Source: Falsihalocynthiibacter sp042445055 (GTDB taxonomy: Bacteria > Pseudomonadota > Alphaproteobacteria > Rhodobacterales > Rhodobacteraceae). From it: DNA of 64,000 nucleotides. A program made the translations under genes and the position numbers. The stretch is from positions 1,364,001 through 1,428,000 of the forward strand of contig NZ_CP170339.1 in the NCBI RefSeq assembly GCF_042445055.1, written 5' to 3'. A model generated the notes under the pieces. It saw only the letters and a program-made list of their open reading frames with translations, was not told the DNA's origin and searched no databases. Of this stretch, positions 32,069 through 41,873 are shown one piece after another; the stretch's first letter is position 1, and each line of letters begins with the position of its first letter.

Positions 32069-33849
32069 TCCGCACACCCCTTCGCCCACTCGCGCGTATC
32101 CTTGAGGCCCGTGAAAAGGGTGAGAACCCAGATCAAATCGAACGCGAAAACATTCGCCGTCGCCACGAAGAGATGCGAGACAAAGCGCGCAGCCGTGCCG
32201 AAGGCCGTTTGGTTGTGCTTTGCGGCTTCTTTATGATCGCGTTTGTGGCGGTCGGCGTTCGGATGGGGCACTTGAGTGCGTCAGTTCCGTCGGAGCCACG
32301 TGCCTCAACGACAGGAGCGGGGATCACGGCGCAGCGCGCGAATATCGTTGACCGCGAGGGGCGTATCCTCGCCACGAACCTTTCGACATATTCGCTCTAT
32401 GCCAATCCGCAAAACATCGTGGACAAAGAGCGTGTCGCGCAAGAGTTGGTCGCCATTTTTCCCGAAATGAAGCTTGAACGCCTGATGAAGGACTTCACAG
32501 GTAAGCGTAAATTCCTGTGGCTTCGCAGGAAGTTATCGCCAGAGCAGATGCAGGCAGTGCATGATATCGGCGATCCTGGCCTTGAGTTCGGTCCACGCGA
32601 AATGCGTCTGTATCCGAATGGTCGGCTGGCGGCGCATATTCTAGGTGGAGCAAGTTTTGGCCGCGAAGGTGTTCATTCTGCCGAGGTCATCGGCACCGCA
32701 GGTGTAGAGAAATACTTTGACGATTACCTGCGCGATCCAGCGAATGACGGTGCACCGCTTGAACTCTCAATCGACCTTTCGGTACAGGCCGCGGCGCGCG
32801 AAGTGCTTTATGGCGGTATGCGCCTCATGAATGCGAAGGGTGCGACAGCTGTTCTGATGGAAGCACAAACAGGCGCGATCGTGTCGATGGTGTCTTTGCC
32901 CGATTTCGACCCGAACAAGCGCCCACAGGTTCTTACGCAGGGTGATGCCTCCGATAGTCCGCTGTTCAACCGCGCTGTTCAGGGCGTGTATGAGCTTGGA
33001 TCGACCTTCAAGATTTTCGCGACGGCGCAGGCAATCGATAGCAATCTCGTAAATGCGCATACAATGATTGATACCAAGGGGCCGCTGCGTTGGGGCAAAT
33101 TCAAAATTCGCGATTTCCACAACTACGGTCCATCGTTGTCGGTGACAGACGTGATCGTCGAAAGCTCCAACATCGGTACCGCTCGGATTGCAATGCAGAT
33201 CGGAGCGCCGCGCCAGCAAGAATTCCTGCGCTCACTTGGGTTCTTTGACGCAACGCCTGTTGAACTGACTGAAGCAGCAGGGGCCAAGCCGCTTTTGCCT
33301 CCGAACTGGAGTGAACTATCGGCAATGACTATTTCCTACGGTCACGGTCTCTCGGCAAGTCCGCTTCACCTTGCGACAGGATACGCGAGTCTGTTGAATG
33401 GCGGACGTAAGGTCACACCAACACTTCTTAAGCAGCACAGCGCGCCAACCGATGGCCCACGGGTTGTCTCTGAGCAAACTTCCGCCATATCGCGCGATAT
33501 GCTTAGACAGGTTGTTGTGCGCGGTACAGCGAGCTTTGGCGAGGTCGAAGGATACAAAGTTGGCGGCAAGACAGGCTCCGCCGACAAGCCAAAACCGCGC
33601 GGCGGATACTATGACGATAAGGTTATCGCTACATTTGCGAGTGTTTTCCCTGCGGATGACCCAAAATATGTGTTGATCGTGACTTTGGATGAGCCATCCA
33701 TCGAGTCCCTCGGCGAAACGCGCCGTACGGCGGGTTGGACAGCCGTTCCCGTCGCGGCGGAGTTGATTACACGCGTTGCGCCATTGCTGGGGTTGCGGCC
33801 GGAGATAGAATCTGAGAATCCAGAGATGATCACCCTGACGAGCAACTAA
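32065..33849 (+). CDS. ftsI: Septal transpeptidase FtsI (PBP3)
   Basis: A 594-residue class B penicillin-binding protein that cross-links septal peptidoglycan together with FtsW. The N-terminal cytoplasmic tail (1-50) is basic, the membrane helix is at about 52-70 (VVLCGFFMIAFVAVGVRM), followed by the pedestal domain and the transpeptidase domain with S-x-x-K (ELGSTFKIFATA), S-x-N (VESSNIGTARIA) and K-T-G (VGGKTGSADKP). ATGA overlap with ftsL. 48 bases separate it from murE. Confidence 0.95.
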   Translation: MIRTPLRPLARILEAREKGENPDQIERENIRRRHEEMRDKARSRAEGRLVVLCGFFMIAFVAVGVRMGHLSASVPSEPRASTTGAGITAQRANIVDREGRILATNLSTYSLYANPQNIVDKERVAQELVAIFPEMKLERLMKDFTGKRKFLWLRRKLSPEQMQAVHDIGDPGLEFGPREMRLYPNGRLAAHILGGASFGREGVHSAEVIGTAGVEKYFDDYLRDPANDGAPLELSIDLSVQAAAREVLYGGMRLMNAKGATAVLMEAQTGAIVSMVSLPDFDPNKRPQVLTQGDASDSPLFNRAVQGVYELGSTFKIFATAQAIDSNLVNAHTMIDTKGPLRWGKFKIRDFHNYGPSLSVTDVIVESSNIGTARIAMQIGAPRQQEFLRSLGFFDATPVELTEAAGAKPLLPPNWSELSAMTISYGHGLSASPLHLATGYASLLNGGRKVTPTLLKQHSAPTDGPRVVSEQTSAISRDMLRQVVVRGTASFGEVEGYKVGGKTGSADKPKPRGGYYDDKVIATFASVFPADDPKYVLIVTLDEPSIESLGETRRTAGWTAVPVAAELITRVAPLLGLRPEIESENPEMITLTSN

Positions 33850-33897
33850 GCAGCGCTTGGTCAGGAAACCAAAGCACAAGACGGCGGGGGCTTGGCC

Positions 33898-35388
33898 ATG
33901 ACTGCAACAGATAAATCCAGACGGCTTGCCGATCTCGGCCTCGCGGCCCGTGGCGGCGCCGATGTTCGCGTTACCGGCATAAGTGTCGATAGCCGCAATG
34001 TTGAGGAGGGCTACCTCTTTGCGGGCCTCCCCGGAGCGAAAATGCATGGCGCTACGTTCATTGAGTTCGCTCTGCGGATGGGCGCGCGCGCGATCCTGAC
34101 GGATAAAGCGGGTGCCGAAATTGCGCGAACCGCACTTGAACAATCCGACGCAGCGCTCGTAGTCGTTGAGGATCCGCGCATGGCGCTGGCCTATGCGGCG
34201 GCGCTGTTTTATGCGGGACAGCCTGCGCATATGGTTGCGGTTACGGGAACCAACGGCAAAACATCCGTCGCGAATTTCACGCGTCAGATCTGGATAGCGA
34301 TGGGCCTTTCCGCTGCAAACTTGGGTACCACAGGTGTTGAGGGGGCGTATCAAGCTCCGATGACCCATACAACGCCCGAGCCGATCACGCTTCATAAGTT
34401 GCTGTCGAATATGGCGCGGGCGGGGATTACCCATGCGGCGATGGAGGCCTCTAGCCACGGATTGGCGCAGCGCCGTTTGGATGGTGTGCGATTGATGGCG
34501 GCTGGATTTACCAACTTCTCGCAGGATCATCTGGATTATCACAAGGACTTTGATGATTACTTCAACGCCAAGGCAGGATTATTTGAACGCGTCCTTCCGC
34601 CGGAGGGAAAAGCGGTAATCAATATTGACGATCCGCGTGGTCAACAAATGGCAGAGGTGGCCCGTGGTCGGGGGCAGCGCGTGCTGTCAGTGGGGCGCGC
34701 CACGGGCGCGGATATGTGTCTCTTGGGGCAACGATTTGATGCGTCTGGCCAAGAACTCTTGTTCAGTTACGATGGCGCGCAGCATCAGGTTCGGTTGCCA
34801 TTGATCGGCGGATTTCAGGCAGAGAATGTCTTGCTGGCCTCAGGTCTTGCGATTGCCTGCGGAGCAAAGCCCGACGCGGTTTTCGAGACATTACGCGAAT
34901 TACAGACCGTGCGCGGCAGGATGCAGCACGCGGCGACCCGTGAAAACGGTGCGGCGATCTTTGTTGATTACGCCCATACGCCGGATGCGGTTGCAACTGC
35001 GCTCAAGGCGTTACGTCCGCATGTGATGGGACGCATTATCGTTGTGCTTGGCGCTGGTGGAGATCGGGATACCGGCAAACGCAAATTGATGGGACAAGCG
35101 GCCGCTGAACATGGCGACGTGGTTTTCGTGACCGACGATAATCCACGAAGCGAAGAGCCATCCGCAATTCGCGAAATGGTGATGGAGGGCTGTCCAGAGG
35201 CGCACAATGTCGGCGACCGAGCAGAGGCAATTCTTCGCGCTGTGGATTCACTCGGTTCAGGAGATGCGCTGTTGATCGCAGGGAAGGGCCACGAGACGGG
35301 CCAGACCATTGGCGATGTGACGTTGCCCTTTGATGACGCGGAACAAGCGAGCGTTGCGGTTGCGGCACTTGAAGGACGTCTAACATGA
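33898..35388 (+). CDS. murE: UDP-MurNAc-tripeptide synthetase MurE
   Basis: Adds meso-diaminopimelate to UDP-MurNAc-L-Ala-D-Glu. A 496-residue Mur ligase with ATP loop VTGTNGKTSVANFT, the carbamylated-lysine region FSQDHLDYHKDFDDYFNAKAG (shown in part) and the D-x-x-R specificity motif DDNPRSEEP, which marks meso-DAP (not lysine) as substrate. The ATG at 33898 follows a GGCGGGGG stretch; a TTG two codons upstream is less likely. Its stop overlaps murF by four bases. Confidence 0.95.
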   Translation: MTATDKSRRLADLGLAARGGADVRVTGISVDSRNVEEGYLFAGLPGAKMHGATFIEFALRMGARAILTDKAGAEIARTALEQSDAALVVVEDPRMALAYAAALFYAGQPAHMVAVTGTNGKTSVANFTRQIWIAMGLSAANLGTTGVEGAYQAPMTHTTPEPITLHKLLSNMARAGITHAAMEASSHGLAQRRLDGVRLMAAGFTNFSQDHLDYHKDFDDYFNAKAGLFERVLPPEGKAVINIDDPRGQQMAEVARGRGQRVLSVGRATGADMCLLGQRFDASGQELLFSYDGAQHQVRLPLIGGFQAENVLLASGLAIACGAKPDAVFETLRELQTVRGRMQHAATRENGAAIFVDYAHTPDAVATALKALRPHVMGRIIVVLGAGGDRDTGKRKLMGQAAAEHGDVVFVTDDNPRSEEPSAIREMVMEGCPEAHNVGDRAEAILRAVDSLGSGDALLIAGKGHETGQTIGDVTLPFDDAEQASVAVAALEGRLT

Positions 35389-36812
35389 GCGTGCTTTGGA
35401 CAGCTAAGGATGCCGCTGCGGCGACGGGTGGCAAATACACTCGCGATTGGAGCGCGACTGGCATCTCTATTGATACGCGCACGATTGAGGCAGGCGATTT
35501 GTTCATCGCCCTCAAGGATGTGCGCGACGGCCATGATTTCGTTGCGCAAGCCCTCGAGAAGGGGGCGGCCGCGGCGCTTGTCTCCCACGTTCCTGATGAT
35601 GTTCCGACAGATGCGCCGTTGTTGATTGTCGACGATGTATTGGTTGCACTTGAGGATATGGCACGTGCCGCTCGCGCAAGGACCGACGCACAAGTTATCG
35701 CCGTGACGGGTTCTGTGGGCAAGACCTCAACAAAGGAAATGCTGCGGGTGGTGCTTGGGCAGCAAGGACGCGTCCATGCCGCAGAGGCGAGTTATAACAA
35801 CCACTGGGGCGTGCCGCTAACGCTTGCGCGGATGCCGCAGAATACTCAGTTTGCGATCATCGAAATCGGGATGAGTCATCCTGGAGAGATTTCGCCTCTT
35901 GCAAAAATCGCCTCTCCTCATGTTGCGATGGTAACAACGGTTGCGGCGGCCCATTTTGAGGCCTTTGGGAATATTGAAGGTATCGCACGCGAAAAAGCGG
36001 CGATATTCGATGGATTGGTCGCTGGCGGCAAAGCGGTCATCAATGCGGATATCGAGACGACGGATATCCTGCGTGATGCGGCCCGCGAGGAGATCATTAC
36101 CTTCGGTACCAATCCAGCGGCGGATTTCCGTCTGACGGATGTTCAGCTCGCTGATAGCGTGACGGTTATTTCGGCCACATTGCGCGGCGAGCCTGCGTTG
36201 TTCAAGCTGTCGACCTCTGGGCGGCATTTCGCGATGAACGCGGTTGGCGTTCTGGCGTGCGTTGAGGCCGCGGGCGCCGACCTTGGACTTGCTGCGAACG
36301 ATCTGACACTCTGGGAACCTCCAGCGGGACGAGGTACGCGAGAAACTGTTCATCTTGATCTCTATCACCCCGAATGGAGCCTTGAGCTTATTGATGATGC
36401 GTTCAACGCAAATCCGACGTCGCTTGTTGCGGCACTTGAGGTGCTGGCGGCGGCCAAGCCGCGAGACGGCGTTGGTCAGGTGCGGGCAGGGCGGCGCGTG
36501 GCGATCCTTGGGGATATGCTCGAACTGGGCGAAGATGCGCCCGCGCTGCACCGTGAAATTGCTCAGGCACCATCGATGAAAGATATCGACCGTGTTCATT
36601 GCCTTGGACCCCTAATGCGGGAGTTGCATGAAACTCTTCCAGAGGGGCAGAGAGGCCTATGGGCCACCACCGCAACGGAACTTGCCGTCCACGTAAAAGA
36701 TATGATCGACGCGGGGGATGTGATCTTGGTAAAAGGATCCAAGGGGAGCAAAGCGTCGCTTATTGTTGACGCGATCCGAAAACTGGGCCATCCGGCCCCA
36801 ACGAATGAATAA
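35385..36812 (+). CDS. murF: UDP-MurNAc-tripeptide:D-Ala-D-Ala ligase MurF
   Basis: Joins D-Ala-D-Ala to the tripeptide precursor, the last cytoplasmic step of the stem peptide. 475 residues with ATP loop VTGSVGKTSTKEML, the central motif SYNNHWGVPLTLARMP, EIGMSHPGEI and DDAFNANPTSLVAALEVLA. ATGA overlap with murE; mraY begins 11 bases after its stop. Confidence 0.95.
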   Translation: MSVLWTAKDAAAATGGKYTRDWSATGISIDTRTIEAGDLFIALKDVRDGHDFVAQALEKGAAAALVSHVPDDVPTDAPLLIVDDVLVALEDMARAARARTDAQVIAVTGSVGKTSTKEMLRVVLGQQGRVHAAEASYNNHWGVPLTLARMPQNTQFAIIEIGMSHPGEISPLAKIASPHVAMVTTVAAAHFEAFGNIEGIAREKAAIFDGLVAGGKAVINADIETTDILRDAAREEIITFGTNPAADFRLTDVQLADSVTVISATLRGEPALFKLSTSGRHFAMNAVGVLACVEAAGADLGLAANDLTLWEPPAGRGTRETVHLDLYHPEWSLELIDDAFNANPTSLVAALEVLAAAKPRDGVGQVRAGRRVAILGDMLELGEDAPALHREIAQAPSMKDIDRVHCLGPLMRELHETLPEGQRGLWATTATELAVHVKDMIDAGDVILVKGSKGSKASLIVDAIRKLGHPAPTNE

Positions 36813-36823
36813 AGGCGGACGTA

Positions 36824-37906
36824 GTGCTTTACTGGCTTACAAATTTTTCTGACGGCGGAGATATTTTCAACCTCTTCCGTTATATCTCGTTTCGTGCCGG
36901 TGGGGCATTTTTTACCGCGCTGATATTCGGTTTTATCTTCGGACAACCGCTCATCAATCTGCTGCGTGCCAAGCAAGGGCGGGGACAGCCAATTCGGGAT
37001 GACGGACCAGAATCCCATATGTCCAAGGCTGGAACACCGACCATGGGGGGCTTGCTCATCTTGTCAGCGTTGGTGATCTCGACGCTTCTGTGGGCGCGGA
37101 TTGATAATCCTTACGTGCTTATCGTGCTGTTTGTCACGCTTAGCTTTGGGTGCATCGGGTTCGCCGATGATTACGCAAAAGTCAGCAAAAACAACACCAA
37201 GGGTGTTTCTGGCAAAATCCGTATGGGGCTTGGCCTTTTGGTGGCGGCAATCGCAGGATATTGGGCCGCTGTTTACCATCCCGCCGAGCTTACCCACCAG
37301 CTTGCGATCCCTGTTTTCAAGGATGTGCTGCTTAATCTGGGCTATTTCTTTGTGCCATTCTCGATGGTCGTTATTGTTGGTTCCGCGAACTCCGTGAACT
37401 TGACGGACGGTCTGGACGGTCTGGCGATTATGCCTGTGATGATCGCCGCGGGGGCGTTGGGCGTGATTGCCTATGTTGTTGGGCGTACCGACTTTACCGA
37501 ATATCTGGACGTGCATTACGTACCGGGAACGGGTGAGATATTCGTCTTTACTTCGGCATTGATTGGCGGTGGGCTCGGGTTCCTTTGGTATAATGCGCCG
37601 CCCGCTGCGGTGTTTATGGGGGATACCGGATCGCTGGCGCTTGGCGGCGCGTTGGGCGCGATTGCTGTTGTCACGAAACACGAGATCGTTTTGGCGATTG
37701 TTGGCGGGCTGTTCGTGGTCGAGGCCCTGTCGGTCATCATTCAGGTCCTGTATTTCAAACGCACAGGAAAGCGCGTCTTCTTGATGGCTCCAATCCATCA
37801 CCACTATGAGAAAAAAGGGTGGGCGGAGCCGCAGATCGTGATCCGGTTCTGGATTATCTCGGTGGTGCTCGCGCTTGTTGGGCTTGCGACGCTGAAGCTG
37901 CGCTAG
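36824..37906 (+). CDS. mraY: Phospho-MurNAc-pentapeptide transferase MraY
   Basis: Makes lipid I from UDP-MurNAc-pentapeptide and undecaprenyl phosphate in the inner membrane. The 360-residue, ten-helix protein shows GTPTMGGLLIL, FADDYAKVSKNNTKG (the catalytic Asp pair), NLTDGLDGLAIMP, FMGDTGSLALGG and HHHYEKKGWAE. The start is GTG, preceded by AAAGGCGGA. A terminator follows it, the first break inside the cluster. Confidence 0.96.
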   Translation: MLYWLTNFSDGGDIFNLFRYISFRAGGAFFTALIFGFIFGQPLINLLRAKQGRGQPIRDDGPESHMSKAGTPTMGGLLILSALVISTLLWARIDNPYVLIVLFVTLSFGCIGFADDYAKVSKNNTKGVSGKIRMGLGLLVAAIAGYWAAVYHPAELTHQLAIPVFKDVLLNLGYFFVPFSMVVIVGSANSVNLTDGLDGLAIMPVMIAAGALGVIAYVVGRTDFTEYLDVHYVPGTGEIFVFTSALIGGGLGFLWYNAPPAAVFMGDTGSLALGGALGAIAVVTKHEIVLAIVGGLFVVEALSVIIQVLYFKRTGKRVFLMAPIHHHYEKKGWAEPQIVIRFWIISVVLALVGLATLKLR

Positions 37907-37927
37907 CAGAACTTAAATAAAGAGAAT

Positions 37928-37955
37928 GGGCGTCCACAATCGGGGCGCCCTTTTT
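37928..37955 (+). terminator. Terminator inside the dcw cluster, after mraY
   Basis: GGGCG at 37928-37932 pairs with CGCCC at 37946-37950, helped by inner C/G pairs, and is followed by TTTTT. It separates mraZ-mraY from murD onward, so the second part should have its own promoter or depend on readthrough. Confidence 0.75.
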
Positions 37956-38038
37956 CGTGGGCGGCTCCTTCGCGGATTGCCAAAGCCGCGTTGAAAAGGC
38001 ATGAAGATGCTCAAGTAGGATATCGCAGGAGCCAGAAA

Positions 38039-39436
38039 ATGATCCCCGTTCTCGGATATGAAAATCGCAAAGTCGCCGTCTTGGGGCTTGGGCGTTCTGG
38101 TTTGGCGACCGCTCGTGCGTTGCGCGAAGGCAATGCGATCCCCGTGGTCTGGGATGATAACGCAGAGGCACGCGCCCGCGCAGAGGCAGAAGGGTTCACA
38201 CCACAGGAACTCTCCAAGGATGCTGCGTGGGAAGATGTCGCGGTCCTTATTCTTTCGCCGGGAATTCCGCATTTGTATCCTTCGCCAAATAAATACGTTG
38301 CCAAAGCGTGGGAACTTGGCGTGCCAGTGGACAACGATATTTCGCTATTCTTTGGCAGTTTTGCCACGACGGAGTGGGACGAATTCGATACCACGCCGCG
38401 CATTGTCGCCGTAACGGGCAGTAACGGCAAATCGACGACAAGCGCGCTCATCCATCACGTGCTTACGCATGTGAAGCGTCCAACCCAGCTTGCGGGTAAC
38501 ATCGGCCGCGGTGTGCTTGATATTGAGCCGGCAATTGATGGCGAGGTCGTGGTTCTGGAGCTTTCCTCATATCAAACGGACCTTGCTCGCAACCTTACGC
38601 CGGATGTTGCGGTGTTCACGAACCTGTCGCCCGATCATCTTGACCGTCATGCGGGGCTGGGCGGATATTTCGCGGCCAAACGGCGACTGTTTTCAGAAGG
38701 CGGCCCTGATCGCGCTGTGATTGGCGTTGATGAGAACGAGGGGCGCTACTTGGCTAATCAGTTAGGGACAGGTTTGGCCGATGATCGCGTCATCCGCATC
38801 TCAACCGAAACCAAACTTGCCGGTAAGGGGTGGAACGTATTTGCGCGTAAAGGGTTCCTGTCTGAGTACCGCAAAGGGCGTCAGGCGGGCTCGATAGACC
38901 TTCGTAAGATTGAGGGGCTACCAGGCGCGCATAACCATCAGAATGCCTGCGCGGCTTACGCGGTGTGTCGCACCTTGGGTCTTGCCCCGCGTGTAATTGA
39001 GGCTGCGTTCCAGACTTTTGGCGGGCTTCCGCATCGTTCACAAATGATCGCGAACAAGAATGGCATTCGCTTTGTGAATGACAGTAAAGCGACGAATGTC
39101 GATAGCGCCGCTTGCGCTCTTGCCGCGTTCGATAATATTCGCTGGATCTGTGGTGGCCTTGAAAAAGAAGGCGGATTGGACGGTCTAAAGCCGCATTTCG
39201 GACGGGTAAAGAAAGCCTATGTGATTGGTCGGGATGCTGCGAAATTTGCGCTCGGGCTTGAGGGGGTTGAGCTGGAGATTTGCGAAACTATGAACGTCGC
39301 AGTCGCCCGCGCTGCCGCCGAAGCAGAGCAGGGCGATACCGTTCTTCTTGCGCCAGCGGCCGCTAGTTTTGACCAATACGACAGCTTTGAGACGCGCGGC
39401 GATGATTTCGTTGCTAATGTCGAGGCGCTTGGCTAG
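38039..39436 (+). CDS. murD: UDP-MurNAc-L-Ala:D-Glu ligase MurD
   Basis: Adds D-glutamate to UDP-MurNAc-L-Ala. 465 residues: Rossmann start KVAVLGLGRSGLATARAL, ATP loop VTGSNGKSTTSALI, FTNLSPDHLDRHAG and NDSKATNVDSAACAL. The ATG at 38039 follows AGGAG by 7 bases; the in-frame extension to 37991 is not conserved. 134 bases follow before ftsW. Confidence 0.95.
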   Translation: MIPVLGYENRKVAVLGLGRSGLATARALREGNAIPVVWDDNAEARARAEAEGFTPQELSKDAAWEDVAVLILSPGIPHLYPSPNKYVAKAWELGVPVDNDISLFFGSFATTEWDEFDTTPRIVAVTGSNGKSTTSALIHHVLTHVKRPTQLAGNIGRGVLDIEPAIDGEVVVLELSSYQTDLARNLTPDVAVFTNLSPDHLDRHAGLGGYFAAKRRLFSEGGPDRAVIGVDENEGRYLANQLGTGLADDRVIRISTETKLAGKGWNVFARKGFLSEYRKGRQAGSIDLRKIEGLPGAHNHQNACAAYAVCRTLGLAPRVIEAAFQTFGGLPHRSQMIANKNGIRFVNDSKATNVDSAACALAAFDNIRWICGGLEKEGGLDGLKPHFGRVKKAYVIGRDAAKFALGLEGVELEICETMNVAVARAAAEAEQGDTVLLAPAAASFDQYDSFETRGDDFVANVEALG

Positions 39437-39570
39437 GCCGAGGCGCGCGAGCCTGATGCGCGAAACCATTGGTGCGGCTGGTCTTTTCTCTAGCTTTTTC
39501 GAATCATCATCGGTACTGTTTGAAACAGACCCGGAAAACGGGCGACTAGAGGCAGTATAGGCGGTATCCC

Positions 39571-40755
39571 ATGACCGAGATGGTATATGGTTCACTCCCC
39601 CGAGCGGGCGGAGAACCAGTGATTCCACGTTGGTGGCGCACAATCGACAAGTGGACGACAGTCTGCATTTTCACGCTTTTTCTCATCGGGCTTTTGCTGG
39701 GCTTGGCGGCATCGCCGCCTTTGGCTGATCGAAATGGTCTTGAAGCTTTCCATTATGTACAGCGTCAGTCGTTCTTTGGCGTGCTGGCGCTGATCGTGAT
39801 GCTGCTGATTTCGATGATGTCGCCCTTGATGGTTCGTCGTCTTGGGGTTTTGGGCTTTGCTTGTTCATTTGTTGCATTAGCGTTGCTGCCAATTCTGGGC
39901 ACGGACTTCGGCAAAGGCGCAATGCGTTGGTATTCCCTTGGGTTCGCCTCTGTTCAGCCGAGCGAGTTTCTTAAGCCCGGATTTGTGATTGTCACCGCGT
40001 GGCTTATGGCCGCAGGACAAGAGATCAACGGACCTCCAGGTAAGCGGATTTCGTTTGTCCTGTTGATTGTTATCGTCGGGTTCTTGGCGTTTCAGCCGGA
40101 CTTCGGACAGGCCGCTTTGGTGCTATTTGGTTGGGGCGTTATGTATTTCGTCGCAGGTGCGCCCTTTGTGCTCTTGCTCGGGATGGCGGGACTTGTGGTC
40201 GCCGGCGGCACATTTGCCTATAACAACTCAGAGCACTTCGCACGCCGTATTGATGGATTCCTGAACACCGAAATCGACCCAACGACGCAGATGGGCTATG
40301 CGACCAATGCGATCCGCGAAGGTGGCTTTTTTGGCGTTGGCGTGGGCGAGGGGCAAGTGAAATGGTCACTCCCTGATGCGCATACAGATTTCATTATCGC
40401 CGTTGCCGCCGAGGAATACGGCCTTGCGCTTGTGCTGTTTATCATCGCGCTTTTTGTTGTCGTTACCGTGCGTTCCCTGATGCGCCTCATGCGGGAGCGT
40501 GATCCGTTTACGCGTCTCGCGGGAACGGGGCTTGCGTGTATGTTTGGCATTCAGGCCTTTGTGAATATGGGCGTTGCTGTGCGTTTGCTTCCAGCCAAGG
40601 GGATGACGTTGCCTTTTGTGAGTTACGGGGGTAGTTCGCTAGTCGCTGGTGGAATCGCACTTGGTATGTTGCTTGCGCTTACGCGTAATCGGCCTCAGGG
40701 CGTCATTGGTGATCACTTTATCGGTCGTGGACGCGGCACATTGGGGACGGAATAG
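39571..40755 (+). CDS. ftsW: Septal glycosyltransferase FtsW (SEDS family)
   Basis: Polymerises septal glycan strands from lipid II in complex with FtsI. The 394-residue protein has ten membrane helices, with QPSEFLKPGFVIVTAWL, FQPDFGQAALVLFGWGVMYF (part), PDAHTDFIIAVAAEEYG and the terminal GMTLPFVSYGGSS motif of SEDS proteins. The 134-base gap after murD lacks a clear terminator. murG starts 5 bases after its stop. Confidence 0.95.
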   Translation: MTEMVYGSLPRAGGEPVIPRWWRTIDKWTTVCIFTLFLIGLLLGLAASPPLADRNGLEAFHYVQRQSFFGVLALIVMLLISMMSPLMVRRLGVLGFACSFVALALLPILGTDFGKGAMRWYSLGFASVQPSEFLKPGFVIVTAWLMAAGQEINGPPGKRISFVLLIVIVGFLAFQPDFGQAALVLFGWGVMYFVAGAPFVLLLGMAGLVVAGGTFAYNNSEHFARRIDGFLNTEIDPTTQMGYATNAIREGGFFGVGVGEGQVKWSLPDAHTDFIIAVAAEEYGLALVLFIIALFVVVTVRSLMRLMRERDPFTRLAGTGLACMFGIQAFVNMGVAVRLLPAKGMTLPFVSYGGSSLVAGGIALGMLLALTRNRPQGVIGDHFIGRGRGTLGTE

Positions 40756-40760
40756 AATAC

Positions 40761-41873
40761 ATGACGGCACCACTTCTTATTATCGCCGCAGGAGGAACAG
40801 GGGGGCATATGTTCCCCGCACAGGCACTCGCCGAGGCAATGCTCGCCAAGGGGTGGTCTGTGAAACTTTCCACCGATGCGCGTGGTGCGCGATACACGGG
40901 TGGCTTCCCTCCAGAAGTTGAGATTGAAACGCTTTCAAGCGCGACCTTCGCGCGCGGTGGTTTGCTTGCCAAGGCGCTTGTGCCGTTTCGTATCTTTGGC
41001 GGCATCCTTGCCGCGATGTTCAAAATGCAGCGTGATAAGCCTGCGGTGGTGGTAGGCTTTGGCGGCTATCCGTCAATTCCGGCCGTTGCGGCGGCATGGA
41101 TACTGCGTCGCCCACGCGCGCTTCATGAACAGAACGGCGTTCTAGGGCGTGTGAACAAACTATTTGCAAAACGTGTTGATGCCGTTGCGTGTGGCACATG
41201 GCCGACCCACCTTCCCGAAGGTGTTGAAGGCGAAGATATCGGCAACCCAGTGCGCGCCGCGGTTTTGGATCGGGCCGGGGCTGGATATATCGAGCCGGGC
41301 GATTACCCGATGTCGATCCTTGTGATGGGCGGAAGTCAGGGCGCGCGTATCCTTTCGGATGTGGTTCCTGAAGCGGTTGCCGCACTTCCAGATTCTCTGC
41401 GGCGGAACTTGCGCATCAATCAGCAGGCCCGCGAAGAGGACCTTGAGCGCGTAGCAGCTTTTTATGCCGAAGAAGGGATAAACGCTGACGTAAAGACATT
41501 CTTTAAGGATGTTCCGCGCCGCCTTAGCGAATGCCAACTTGTGATCGCCCGTTCAGGCGCCAGCACAGTCGCAGATACATCCGTTATCGGGCGCCCCGCG
41601 ATTTTCGTTCCCTTCGCTGCGGCAACGGCAGATCATCAAACGGCCAACGCGCGTGGAATGGTCGATGCGGGGGCGGCGACCTTGATTCCAGAGGGCGAGT
41701 TCACCGTCGAAAACCTATCGCAATCCATCAGCGAAATAATGACCCAACCCGAGCATGCCAATGCGATGGCGCGCGCCGCGCTTGCTTGCGGCAAGCCAGA
41801 CGCCACCGAGCGGCTCGTGGCGTTGGTCGAGCGCCTGAGCGCGCAAAAAGAGAAATCAGAGGTCCAGTCATGA
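40761..41873 (+). CDS. murG: Lipid II synthase MurG
   Basis: Transfers GlcNAc to lipid I at the inner face of the membrane. A 370-residue GT-B protein with three glycine loops: AAGGTGGHMFPAQALA, GFGGYPSIPA and MGGSQGARIL, plus HEQNGVLGRVNK and a C-terminal GASTVADTSVIGRPAIFVPF (UDP-GlcNAc site). Its stop overlaps the murC ATG by four bases. Confidence 0.96.
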   Translation: MTAPLLIIAAGGTGGHMFPAQALAEAMLAKGWSVKLSTDARGARYTGGFPPEVEIETLSSATFARGGLLAKALVPFRIFGGILAAMFKMQRDKPAVVVGFGGYPSIPAVAAAWILRRPRALHEQNGVLGRVNKLFAKRVDAVACGTWPTHLPEGVEGEDIGNPVRAAVLDRAGAGYIEPGDYPMSILVMGGSQGARILSDVVPEAVAALPDSLRRNLRINQQAREEDLERVAAFYAEEGINADVKTFFKDVPRRLSECQLVIARSGASTVADTSVIGRPAIFVPFAAATADHQTANARGMVDAGAATLIPEGEFTVENLSQSISEIMTQPEHANAMARAALACGKPDATERLVALVERLSAQKEKSEVQS

